Positions 1 to 6,303 of a stretch of DNA of 64,000 bases are shown in pieces. This stretch comes from Rubricoccus marinus. Its GTDB lineage: Bacteria; Bacteroidota; Rhodothermia; Rhodothermales; Rubricoccaceae. The first letter of the stretch is position 1, and each line of letters starts with the position of its first letter. The position numbers and the translations under genes are program-made. The stretch spans positions 2,148,322 to 2,212,321 of the forward strand of contig NZ_MQWB01000001.1 of NCBI RefSeq assembly GCF_002257665.1, read 5' to 3'. The notes under the pieces were generated by a model. The model had not been told where the DNA came from, ran no database searches, and saw nothing but the letters and a program-made list of their open reading frames with translations.

Positions 1-1
1 C

Positions 2-859
2 ATGGGCGTGGAAGACGACCAAACCGCGGCCTCGCAGCTCGCGGGTGGGCTCTCCGCCAGAGGCATGGACGTGCGCGTGACCAACGCGGCACGCATCGGC
101 GCCGGGCCGGGCTACGCGCTGCGGCTGCTCCAAACGCGCGGACGCCTCTGGCGCCCCGAGGTGGTGGTCTACCTCTTCTGCTACAACGACTACGCGAACC
201 TCCAGCACGCGACGTACTTCGACGTGGGCGAGGACCGCACCCTCACGCCTGTCTCGCCGCGCGACACGCCGCGGCAGACGAAGACGCGATGGTCCCAGCT
301 TCCGGGGGCGTACACGCTTCAAAGCCACTCTCACGTGGCCGGGCTGGTACGCCGCGTGGGCGTGGGGCTGTTCGGCGAGCGCCAGCCCGGTCCCAGCACG
401 TTCGACCTCGACACGCTGAACACGCCTCTGGCGTACTCCGAGCCGCACCGCCAGTGGCTCAACGACGTGTACATGGAGGCGCTCAAAGCCGAGGTCGAAT
501 CGCGCGGCGGGCGCTTTTTGGCGTTCTACATCCCCAGCGCCGCCGAGGTGGCCGCCTTCCGCAGAACCGGCGTGCCGACCGAGGACCAGACGGCGTTTAC
601 GCAGATGCTGAGCCGCCAGGGCATCGACGGGCTCGCGTTTACCGAGCCTCTCGCGCAGACCGGAGAGCCCATTGCGCGGCTTTACTTCCCGGAGATCCAC
701 TGGCGCCCGCTAGGCCTCGGCGTGGCCGCAGGCGCGATGCTGGACCCCGTGCAGGCGGCGGTCTGCACGCAGACGCCAGAGGCCGGGGGATGCGCGACGG
801 CACCTACGGTCGTTCGCCAGATCGTCGAGATGCGCGCCGGCCGCGGGTCCGGCGGATAA
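2..859 (+). CDS. SGNH-hydrolase-like protein, N-terminus outside the window (partial)
   Basis: The reading frame is already open at the window edge. The ATG at position 2 is probably internal, because the residues there (GVEDDQT) normally follow the GDSFTFG-type block I of SGNH hydrolases, which would lie upstream. A Cys-Tyr-Asn-Asp stretch near residue 60 resembles the block III Gly-x-Asn-Asp. IHWRPLG near residue 240 resembles the C-terminal block V, which carries the catalytic His in the family (here Glu-Ile-His rather than Asp-x-x-His). The likely role is an O-acyl esterase or transferase on polysaccharide. The nucleophile block is not visible, so activity cannot be judged. The 3' end overlaps the convergent minus-strand gene by 56 bases. 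Confidence 0.6.
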   Translation: MGVEDDQTAASQLAGGLSARGMDVRVTNAARIGAGPGYALRLLQTRGRLWRPEVVVYLFCYNDYANLQHATYFDVGEDRTLTPVSPRDTPRQTKTRWSQLPGAYTLQSHSHVAGLVRRVGVGLFGERQPGPSTFDLDTLNTPLAYSEPHRQWLNDVYMEALKAEVESRGGRFLAFYIPSAAEVAAFRRTGVPTEDQTAFTQMLSRQGIDGLAFTEPLAQTGEPIARLYFPEIHWRPLGLGVAAGAMLDPVQAAVCTQTPEAGGCATAPTVVRQIVEMRAGRGSGG

Positions 860-1112
860 GGGCGTCGTAGCCCTGCTGGCTGAGCCAGATCTCGCCGTCG
901 GTGTAGGCGGGGCGGACGTAGTAGGTGCCGGTGCGGTGGATGGGCGAGCCGTAGGCGGCGCACACGGCGTCCTCGGGCGGCGCGCCCCTTTGCCGACGCG
1001 AGGCGGCCTCTGGCGTGGGATCGGTCGTCTGGCGCCACCGGATGCGGCGCCAGCGGCGCTGGGCGAGGTCGTCCCAGACCTCGTCGCCGGGATCGGGCCG
1101 GACGGTGCTCAT
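804..1112 (-). CDS. Hypothetical protein, 102 aa
   Basis: I do not recognise a family. The protein is rich in Arg and Trp at the N-terminus (VWDDLAQRRWRRIRW) and has a Tyr-rich centre (GTYYVRPAYTDGEIWLSQQGYDAL). No signal peptide or membrane segment is visible. The start is well supported because its ATG overlaps the TGA of the upstream gene by one base (TGATG), a typical coupled arrangement. Its 3' end overlaps the convergent SGNH-like gene, and it may therefore end in sequence shared with that gene. Confidence 0.55.
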   Translation of the reverse strand: MSTVRPDPGDEVWDDLAQRRWRRIRWRQTTDPTPEAASRRQRGAPPEDAVCAAYGSPIHRTGTYYVRPAYTDGEIWLSQQGYDALIRRTRGRRASRRSGERP

Positions 1113-1450
1113 CAGGCGCGGTCGCGGGCGCGGAGTTCGTTGCGGCCGGAAGCCTCTGGCGCGAGGTCGTCGTCGAACGCCTCGGAGAGCGTGGACGCGT
1201 CGAGGCGTCCGTCGCCGAGGAGGAATTCGCGCTCCAGTTCGTCGATGCGGGCCGCCAGAGGCGCCGTCGCGTCGATCACGGCGTCCTGGATGAGCGCTTC
1301 GAGCTCGCTTTTACGCATCGCGCTCGAGGCCCCGCTGGATGCCCGCTCGGGCCTCTCGCGCGCGGGGCTAGAGTCGCGGAGCATCTTGATGCCTCGGAAC
1401 ACCGCCAGAGGCGCCAGGACGAAGAGGATGAACACGATGATGACTTCCAT
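1112..1450 (-). CDS. Small membrane protein with PspB-like layout, 112 aa
   Basis: The protein opens with one hydrophobic helix (MEVIIVFILFVLAPLAVFRGIKML). A charged linker follows, then a predicted coiled coil (LEALIQDAVIDATAPLAARIDELEREFLL), then an acidic tail. This order of one N-terminal helix plus a cytoplasmic coiled coil resembles PspB-type envelope-stress proteins, but sequence identity is too weak to name it so. I chose the ATG at 1450 because it gives a clean membrane start; the open frame runs further upstream without protein-like sequence. The stop overlaps the next start (TGATG), so the two genes are probably co-translated. Confidence 0.6.
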   Translation of the reverse strand: MEVIIVFILFVLAPLAVFRGIKMLRDSSPARERPERASSGASSAMRKSELEALIQDAVIDATAPLAARIDELEREFLLGDGRLDASTLSEAFDDDLAPEASGRNELRARDRA

Positions 1451-1627
1451 AACAGCGAGGAGCGGCGGGGGTGGCCGGAGACTACGGCGCAGCCTGGAGC
1501 CTGTTGCACGGGGCCGCTGACGCGAGAGGCGGTGACGCGCGCGGCTCGCAAGAGGCCTCGTGCGCCTCCCGCTCGAATCTCGCGCGAGGGCGCTCGCCAG
1601 AGGCGGCAAGGGCCTCTGGCGCCGTGA

Positions 1628-1635
1628 TAGTTTGC
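1628..1635 (+). promoter_or_regulatory. Candidate promoter -7 box (TAGTTTGC)
   Basis: This matches the TAnnTTnG pattern that recurs upstream of other genes here, and lies 20 bases before the ATG of the secreted barrel-like protein. No clear -33 element was identified. Confidence 0.35.
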
Positions 1636-1655
1636 GGCGCACCCCCGACGCTCCC

Positions 1656-2153
1656 ATGGTTTTGCGCTTCGCCCTCCCCCTGCTCGCCCTCTTGCTGACG
1701 GCGGTCCCCTCCTCCGCCCAGAACGCGCCGGCCCGCATCGGCATCGGCATCGACGCGCTGGCGATCCCGGTCCGCAGCGGCGACGTGGACCCTTCGGTGG
1801 GGCTCGGCATCCGCGGACGCATCGCGCTGCCGGTCAACGCCGACCTCTCCGCCGCGGCGAGCCTGGGGATCTCGACCAGCCTCGCGAGCGACGCGGTCAT
1901 CACGGCCACGCCGCAGGTGTCGATGATTGTGACGCTGCCGGGTGGAGAGAACTCGGTGCGCTACATCCTGGGCGGGTTCGGCGGCTACGTGCCCTTCTCC
2001 GGCGGCGGCGCGGGTCCGACGGTCCACCTCGGGTTTGGCTGGGCCGTTCCGCTTTCCGAGACCTCGCTGTACTTCGAGATCGATCCGGCACTCGTGGTGG
2101 GCTCGGACGCGCTCACGGTGGTCGTGCCGCTCCGCGCAGGCGTGATCTTCTAG
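1656..2153 (+). CDS. Secreted protein, probable small outer-membrane beta-barrel, 165 aa
   Basis: A signal peptide is clear (hydrophobic LRFALPLLALLLTAV, then Ala-Gln-Asn around residue 22). The mature part alternates polar and hydrophobic residues with many glycines (GIGIDALAIPV, LGISTSLAS, GGFGGYVPF, HLGFGWAVPL, FEIDPALVVGS). It ends with LRAGVIF, a hydrophobic strand with a terminal aromatic residue, as in outer-membrane barrels. I chose the ATG at 1656 because it starts the signal peptide; the frame is open upstream but reads as non-protein. The substrate or role is unknown. Confidence 0.65.
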   Translation: MVLRFALPLLALLLTAVPSSAQNAPARIGIGIDALAIPVRSGDVDPSVGLGIRGRIALPVNADLSAAASLGISTSLASDAVITATPQVSMIVTLPGGENSVRYILGGFGGYVPFSGGGAGPTVHLGFGWAVPLSETSLYFEIDPALVVGSDALTVVVPLRAGVIF

Positions 2154-2161
2154 GCGCGGGG

Positions 2162-2177
2162 CCTCTGGCGCCAGAGG
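2162..2177. repeat. Perfect CCTCTGGCG/CGCCAGAGG palindrome between convergent genes
   Basis: The 16-base perfect inverted repeat CCTCTGGCGCCAGAGG lies 8 bases after one stop codon and 1 base before the stop of the converging gene. It probably folds as a hairpin serving both transcripts. It is one of at least 13 perfect copies in this window. Confidence 0.85.
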
Positions 2178-2178
2178 C

Positions 2179-3450
2179 TCAGCAGCCGCCCCCGCCGCCC
2201 CGAAAGGCGTCCGTAAACCGGCCGCCGCGGAAGGTGACGATGAGGTAGCGGTAGACCTCGGTGCCTTCTTCGAGGAAGAGCGCTTCGGCGGCGCCGTCGG
2301 CATCGACGTCCAGCACGCCGAGCAGTGAGAGCGTGGCAAAGCCGCTGGGGCGGTCCGGTACGCGTTCGAAAAGGAGGCGCGGCGCCGTCGCTCCGGGCGA
2401 TGCCGCAACGGCGAGGCTCCGCCGCCGTTCGCCCTCGCCGATGGTGAACACGCCCACGGCCTCGTCCTGGCCATCGCCGTCCAGGTCCGCCGCGATGGCG
2501 CGCTGCTGACGAAGCCGCTGCGTGTCCACGCCCGCGATCTCGAACCTCTGTCGCGCGACGCCCTCCAGCGCCCTCGCGAGCGGACGGTTGAGAGCGGTGC
2601 CCTCCGCCAGAGGCGCGCCCATCACGCTGGAGGTGGTGCCGAGGCGCGCCCAGCGCGCGGCCTCTGGCGTCGGCGGGTCGGCGTAGGCGGTGACGTACTG
2701 GCAACCGAGCAGGCTGGCGCGGACGCTATCGACGCGGACCTCGGCGGGCGGCTGGCCGGCGCCGAGCGCGTAGAGCTTGCTGCCGCGAGGCGCGAGGGCA
2801 TCGGCTGCGGCTCGGTTCAGGCCTGTCTCCGCCGCGAGCGCGAGGCTGTCACTGGCAAACGTGGAGTCGAAAAGGGCGCGTGCGCGCTGCTCGTACGGCG
2901 CCAGAGGCGCGAGGTAGCGGCCGTTCTCATAGCGCGCGATGGGGCTGAAGGCGAGCGTGCGGCGGCGGATGGTGGAGTCGGAGAGGACGCGGACGGCGAA
3001 CAGCGTCGCCTCGGCGTCGCCCGCGCGCCAGTTGGGGCCGGAGCGGCCTCCGCCCTCGAAAACCCAGTTGGGGGCCTCGCGCCGGTGGCGCAGGATCAGT
3101 TCGCCCTGGATGGAGCGCTTTTCGGCGCGGAGCGCGAGCGCGACGCGGGACCGCGCGACCCGTCCGCTGTCGTCCACTACCTGATCCACGATCCGAAGCT
3201 GGCGGATCTCCTCGGCCTCGATGGTCCACGGCCTCGCGCCCGAGCCGTCCTCGAAAAAGTCGAACCGGAGGCCGACAAGGTCCTCGCTGATCTGTTCGGT
3301 GCTCGGAGGATCTGGAAGCGCGACGGGTTCGGGCTCGTCCGCGCAGCCGCTGGCGAGGCACATCACCAGGAGCAGCACTCTCCCAGTCCTCTGGCGCCAG
3401 AGGCCCGAGGTGCCTATCGGGATGCGTCGCCACAGGCGGCTAGATGGCAT
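2179..3450 (-). CDS. Lipoprotein with C-terminal FG-GAP/VCBS-like repeats, 423 aa
   Basis: The N-terminus has an Arg-rich n-region, a hydrophobic core and a lipobox (LASGC, Cys at about residue 36), so the mature protein is lipid-anchored. The centre is unrecognised. Near the C-terminus there are calcium-loop-like segments (DLDGDGQDEAV and DVDADGAAEAL), as in FG-GAP/VCBS propeller repeats. The start is uncertain: the ATG at 3450 overlaps the preceding gene by 11 bases and places an iterated palindrome within the leader peptide. A GTG at 3378 would give a shorter signal that lacks positive charges, so I prefer the ATG. Confidence 0.6.
   Translation of the reverse strand: MPSSRLWRRIPIGTSGLWRQRTGRVLLLVMCLASGCADEPEPVALPDPPSTEQISEDLVGLRFDFFEDGSGARPWTIEAEEIRQLRIVDQVVDDSGRVARSRVALALRAEKRSIQGELILRHRREAPNWVFEGGGRSGPNWRAGDAEATLFAVRVLSDSTIRRRTLAFSPIARYENGRYLAPLAPYEQRARALFDSTFASDSLALAAETGLNRAAADALAPRGSKLYALGAGQPPAEVRVDSVRASLLGCQYVTAYADPPTPEAARWARLGTTSSVMGAPLAEGTALNRPLARALEGVARQRFEIAGVDTQRLRQQRAIAADLDGDGQDEAVGVFTIGEGERRRSLAVAASPGATAPRLLFERVPDRPSGFATLSLLGVLDVDADGAAEALFLEEGTEVYRYLIVTFRGGRFTDAFRGGGGGC
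3388..3403. repeat. Perfect CCTCTGGCGCCAGAGG palindrome in the lipoprotein leader
   Basis: This is the same 16-base palindrome as at 2162. It lies either in the signal-peptide n-region (read as Gly-Leu-Trp-Arg-Gln-Arg) or in the 5' untranslated region if translation starts at 3378. Confidence 0.8.
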
Positions 3451-4069
3451 CTTGCGCGCGGCGAAGGATGGAGGTGAGCCGCTCGTGGTCGTCGTCCAGC
3501 AGGCGGAGCAGCGCGCGGCCCGCCGCCAGAAGCACGGCGTCGCCTTCGTCGCCGCGGCCGTGAGCTTTGTAGAGGCCGCTGAGGACGGCCGCGATCAGGT
3601 CGTCGGCGGGGACGGCGGGGTCGGGGTGCCGCGCGAGGGTGCGGAGCGCGTCGAACGGCTCGCCGAGGAGGGCGACGGCCTCTGGCGCGCAGCAGCGCAC
3701 GCGGTCGTGCAGCGCGGCGATGTGCGGCGGGAGCGACTGGCGGACGCGGGGGCGGCCGTCGGGGCGGCGCGAGGTTCCATCCCACCACCCGAGGATCTGC
3801 GCGCGGACGGTCGTGCGGATGAGCTCCTGGAGCTGAGGCATCTCGCGCTGGATGGTCTCGCGGTCCCAGCCGGCGCCCAGCGCCATCGCGCGGCGGCCGG
3901 GCTCCAGGCTCCCGGTCTCGGTGTGGCTCACGAGGGCGTAAACGATGGCGCCAGAGGCGATCTCGACCTCGATCCAGGTCCCGAACGCGGGCGGCTCGGC
4001 GTCGCGGTACGTCTCAGCGACGATCTCGCGGGTGCTGCTGGCGACGACTTCGGCGATGGGGGTGCTCAT
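3440..4069 (-). CDS. HAS-barrel domain protein, 209 aa
   Basis: The first 70 residues (PIAEVVASSTREIVAE..., FGTWIEVEI, IVYALVSHTETGS) match the HAS-barrel found at the N-terminus of HerA helicases and in small stand-alone proteins. The rest is helical and ends with a pattern seen in the stand-alone family (RALLRLLDDDHERLTSILRRAQ). HAS-barrel proteins are often encoded next to NurA nuclease. Here nurA lies on the same strand about 2.2 kb upstream, and only the integron-type cassette array separates them. The role is therefore probably DNA-end processing with NurA and a HerA partner encoded elsewhere (inference). Confidence 0.65.
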   Translation of the reverse strand: MSTPIAEVVASSTREIVAETYRDAEPPAFGTWIEVEIASGAIVYALVSHTETGSLEPGRRAMALGAGWDRETIQREMPQLQELIRTTVRAQILGWWDGTSRRPDGRPRVRQSLPPHIAALHDRVRCCAPEAVALLGEPFDALRTLARHPDPAVPADDLIAAVLSGLYKAHGRGDEGDAVLLAAGRALLRLLDDDHERLTSILRRAQDAI

Positions 4070-4367
4070 GCCGGAAGATCGCGCCTCTGGCGGGACGCGG
4101 CGCCAGAGGTTCGGTCCTCCCGGGCCTCTGGCGAGTGCGGTGTAGCGGGCCGGGGCGAACTCGTGCGCGCGGTGAATCCACCTGCGCCTGGAGGTCGCCA
4201 GAGGCGGTGCGGGCGGATTTCCGCTGGAGTTTGCGCGTGCGTAGGTTGGACGCTTTCCGGATGTTCTGACGCATGAAGTGCGCGAACCATCGCTTCATGC
4301 CGCCCAGCTTCCGCCTTTTGTCCCGATTCCGGACTTCAACCGGCACTCAGTGCCGCTGAAGTACTAG
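4070..4367. other. Spacer between the HAS-barrel gene and the cassette array
   Basis: This contains several half-copies of the iterated motif and a basic minus-strand frame (MKRWFAHFMRQNIRKASNL) that I do not accept as a gene. It ends in a strong hairpin at 4334-4361, whose arms CTTCA/TGAAG and CGGCACT/AGTGCCG enclose a one-base loop. The hairpin ends just before the GTTATGC cassette junction. No integrase gene or Pc promoter was recognised. Confidence 0.5.
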
Positions 4368-4389
4368 TTATGCAGATCACCCAACTCCG

Positions 4390-5055
4390 ATGAACTACGG
4401 TTACCTCCCAAGCTGGATCAGCACTGAGTTGGAAAGGCTCGGTCGCCTTATCGAATATGTCAACGGCTTCCTGACGGATCAGGCGGCTGACGCTGAGGCG
4501 GCTCAGCAGACAGCCTTGGACGCTCACGTCGAAGCGCAGACCACTGACTCGTTTATGGACTTCTTTGCCGCAGGCATGGAGGCAAACGAAGTGTCTGAGG
4601 CGTTTCCCAATCTGATCTACGCCTCTCTCTTCCTCTCACTCTACTCGTTTCTTGAAAACACACTCGATCAACTCACCAAGTACCTAGCCCGTGAGGAGGG
4701 AGAGGGCAAGGTCACACCCAAGGAACTGAGTCATCGCGGAATCTTCCGGTCCCAGGTGTATCACCAGAAGGTGATGGACATCCCCTTTCCTGACCAAAGC
4801 GACGCTTGGGAGAGAGTCGAGGGCTACAACAGGGTCCGCAACTCATTGATTCATTCCTATGGCCGCGTCTCGGCGGACGGCGGTAGCAATGCGCTCCGCT
4901 CGTTCATCAGCGCAACCAATGGAGTCGAGATCGTAACTGGAAGCTGGAACCAAGAGCAGCTATCTCTCAACTACGACTTCGTGAAGCTGGCTTACGAGGA
5001 TGTCGTATCGGTTTTGAGAGACCTGGCAGAGGTCTACGCCCAAAGATCTGCATAA
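4390..5055 (+). CDS. Cassette 1: HEPN-motif protein, 221 aa
   Basis: The protein is all-helical with an Arg-Asn-x3-His motif in RVRNSLIHSYGR (Arg150 to His155), the catalytic signature of HEPN ribonucleases. A hydrophobic helix (IYASLFLSLYSFLENTLDQLTKYL) lies before it. HEPN domains act in toxin-antitoxin, abortive-infection and other RNA-cleaving defences. Cassette-borne toxins and defence genes are well known. No antitoxin partner (MNT or other) is adjacent. The base composition is visibly less GC-rich than the chromosome and there is no copy of CCTCTGGCG, both signs of transfer. The stop codon TAA lies inside the attC R'' box, as is usual for cassettes. It could be an inert HEPN scaffold rather than a nuclease. 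Confidence 0.7.
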   Translation: MNYGYLPSWISTELERLGRLIEYVNGFLTDQAADAEAAQQTALDAHVEAQTTDSFMDFFAAGMEANEVSEAFPNLIYASLFLSLYSFLENTLDQLTKYLAREEGEGKVTPKELSHRGIFRSQVYHQKVMDIPFPDQSDAWERVEGYNRVRNSLIHSYGRVSADGGSNALRSFISATNGVEIVTGSWNQEQLSLNYDFVKLAYEDVVSVLRDLAEVYAQRSA

Positions 5056-5178
5056 CCAGCGGCTGCAGGCCGACAACGGGCTCCAGCGCTCTTGCTTCGT
5101 CCGGGGCTCGGCGTCTACGTTGCCTTCCCTATGGTCCGCGGTCGTTGCCCGTTGCGGCTGAGCCGCCATCTGTTACAC
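5050..5178 (+). repeat. attC1 recombination site, 129 bp
   Basis: R'' is GCATAAC (5050-5056) and R' is GTTACAC (5172-5178). The inner arms pair imperfectly: AGCGGCTGCAGGCCGACAA on the left against TTGCGGCTGAGCCGCC on the right. One unpaired G remains in GCTGCAG versus GCTCAG, the classical extrahelical base that sets strand choice. The length equals that of long attC sites such as the Vibrio VCR. Confidence 0.85.
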
Positions 5179-5193
5179 CGCGCTCCCGCTACT

Positions 5194-5817
5194 GTGGAAT
5201 TGACCCTCGGTGACGGAACTTCGGTCCGGTCGCCCACCCCAGATCAGACCCGCGAGGCGCTGGTGGCGCTTGACGGGAGCCCCGATGCATTCGCGATTCT
5301 GGACCGGGGCGACGGGACGTTTGTGCAGGCGCACGGCTCACCTACTGGGGGCTTCCTTCTTGAGCATCACGCGACAAACGGGAAACACCATCGTGCGACT
5401 AACACCGCGCTTGCACTCTCGACGGTCGCCTCGGTGTTTGAGAGATTTGCCTCTGGCGCGCCCGACCCTCTCGCGCGGTTGTCAACCGTTGAGGTCAAGT
5501 TCGAGCCGCCGGACCCTGCCCCTCAACATCCTGCCCGGCCTCGTTGGGTGTCCGTCACGCTGATCGTGCTTGGCGGGATGCTGGCGACCACCGTTTTCTA
5601 TGCTATCGTGCTTTGGGCTATCCACAGCGGACCTACAGGCCTTCGTCTGGTTATGGTTGCCTCGGCGGCACTTACGGGGGGAATGTTATGGGACGGGGTC
5701 AGACGAGGGGAGATGAATGGAAACAGCCGGGACACCGCTCCAGTGCTGTACTACCTATACCTAGCGTCTTACACCATGCTGTTCTGTGCAAGCGTGGGTG
5801 GTGCCCTGTTCTTCTAA
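5194..5817 (+). CDS. Cassette 2: soluble N-domain plus three-helix membrane protein, 207 aa
   Basis: The GTG at 5194, 21 bases into the cassette, is preferred because the longer open frame runs back into attC1. Residues 1-90 form a soluble domain (VELTLGDGTSVRSPTPDQTREALVALDG, then FAILDRGDGTFVQAHG). It looks to me like a family of small cytoplasmic proteins with that FAIL/VQ pattern, some of which act as immunity-type proteins, but I cannot name it firmly. The C-terminal half has three hydrophobic helices (VTLIVLGGMLATTVFYAIVLWAI, LRLVMVASAALTGGMLW and YYLYLASYTMLFCASVGGALFF). One iterated-motif copy is present at about 5450. Confidence 0.6.
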   Translation: MELTLGDGTSVRSPTPDQTREALVALDGSPDAFAILDRGDGTFVQAHGSPTGGFLLEHHATNGKHHRATNTALALSTVASVFERFASGAPDPLARLSTVEVKFEPPDPAPQHPARPRWVSVTLIVLGGMLATTVFYAIVLWAIHSGPTGLRLVMVASAALTGGMLWDGVRRGEMNGNSRDTAPVLYYLYLASYTMLFCASVGGALFF

Positions 5818-5826
5818 ACGCGCGCG

Positions 5827-5956
5827 GTGTAACCCGGCGCTGCAGCCGACGGAGGGCCGTGGCGTTCTCGCCTCCGCCAGAGGCCCGCGTCGTACGTTGC
5901 GCGCTCCCACTTTTGCGCTCGTTCGCCCTCCGCTGCTGAGCGCCAATCTGTTCTGC
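5827..5956 (+). repeat. attC2 recombination site, 130 bp
   Basis: R'' is GTGTAAC (5827-5833) and R' is GTTCTGC (5950-5956). The left arm GGCGCTGCAGCCGACGGAGGGC pairs with the right arm GCCCTCCGCTGCTGAGCGCC, with the same extrahelical G as attC1. A copy of CGCCAGAGG lies in the variable terminal region. Confidence 0.85.
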
Positions 5957-5968
5957 CGCGCTCCCATC

Positions 5969-6163
5969 ATGCTCATTAAGGCACTGATCGTTCTTAGCCC
6001 GGTAGTGGTCATCGGCTCTAGCGTCGTGCTTTTCCTAGAGCGGGCTAAGATGAAAGACCCCGGCTTTTTTGAACTGAGCAAGAGCAGGAGGTCAGTAGCC
6101 GCGAGGGCGGTGTTCACGGCGTACGCCGCTTTACTCGTAGCGGCGGTTGTGCTCGGGTGGTAG
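5969..6163 (+). CDS. Cassette 3: small two-helix membrane protein, 64 aa
   Basis: The ATG at 5969 lies 18 bases after the cassette junction, matching the spacing in the other two cassettes. The protein has two membrane helices (LIKALIVLSPVVVIGSSVVLFL near the N-terminus and AVFTAYAALLVAAVVLGW at the C-terminus). A short basic and polar loop (ERAKMKDPGFFELSKSRR) joins them. No family was recognised. Small hydrophobic proteins are common among cassette genes of unknown role. Confidence 0.65.
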   Translation: MLIKALIVLSPVVVIGSSVVLFLERAKMKDPGFFELSKSRRSVAARAVFTAYAALLVAAVVLGW

Positions 6164-6209
6164 CCTCCACGGCATCCCTATGTCTCTCGTAGCCGTCGAA
6201 CCGCGCGCG

Positions 6210-6303
6210 GCAGAACCCACCGCTGCAGGCCTCCCGCGGACGAAGTCCACGCTCGGCCTGAGCCATCCCAGCGCCAGAGGCCTCTGGCGCCACACTGTTA
6301 CAC
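6210..6303 (+). repeat. attC3 recombination site, 94 bp, invaded by the iterated palindrome
   Basis: R'' is GCAGAAC (6210-6216) and R' is GTTACAC (6297-6303). The left arm CCGCTGCAGGCC resembles attC1 and attC2. The right side, GGCCTGAGCC, is followed by the palindromic unit GCGCCAGAGGCCTCTGGCGC (6271-6290) in place of the usual short spacer. The folded right arm is therefore altered. The R' box contains the stop codon of the converging nurA gene. Confidence 0.7.

Larger units (their letters stand above)
4368..6297 (+). mobile_element. Integron-type gene cassette array of three cassettes, no integrase in view (CALIN)
   Basis: Three cassettes run in tandem: 4368-5172, 5173-5950 and 5951-6297. 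Each starts after a GTT core site. Each ends with an attC whose first 7 bases are the exact reverse complement of that cassette's own start: GTTATGC with GCATAAC, GTTACAC with GTGTAAC, and GTTCTGC with GCAGAAC. That triple match is the mechanistic signature of cassette recombination and is hard to get by chance. Each cassette holds one + strand gene starting 18-22 bases in. No IntI-like gene is present in the window, so this is either an array remnant or a distal part of a chromosomal integron. Confidence 0.85.

Noticed and set aside
4014..4346. Basic minus-strand frame (MKRWFAHFMRQNIRK...) left of the cassette array
   Set aside because: It runs into the HAS-barrel gene in another frame, has no recognisable family and lacks a promoter. 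It might be a decayed integrase region, but nothing in it resembles IntI motifs.
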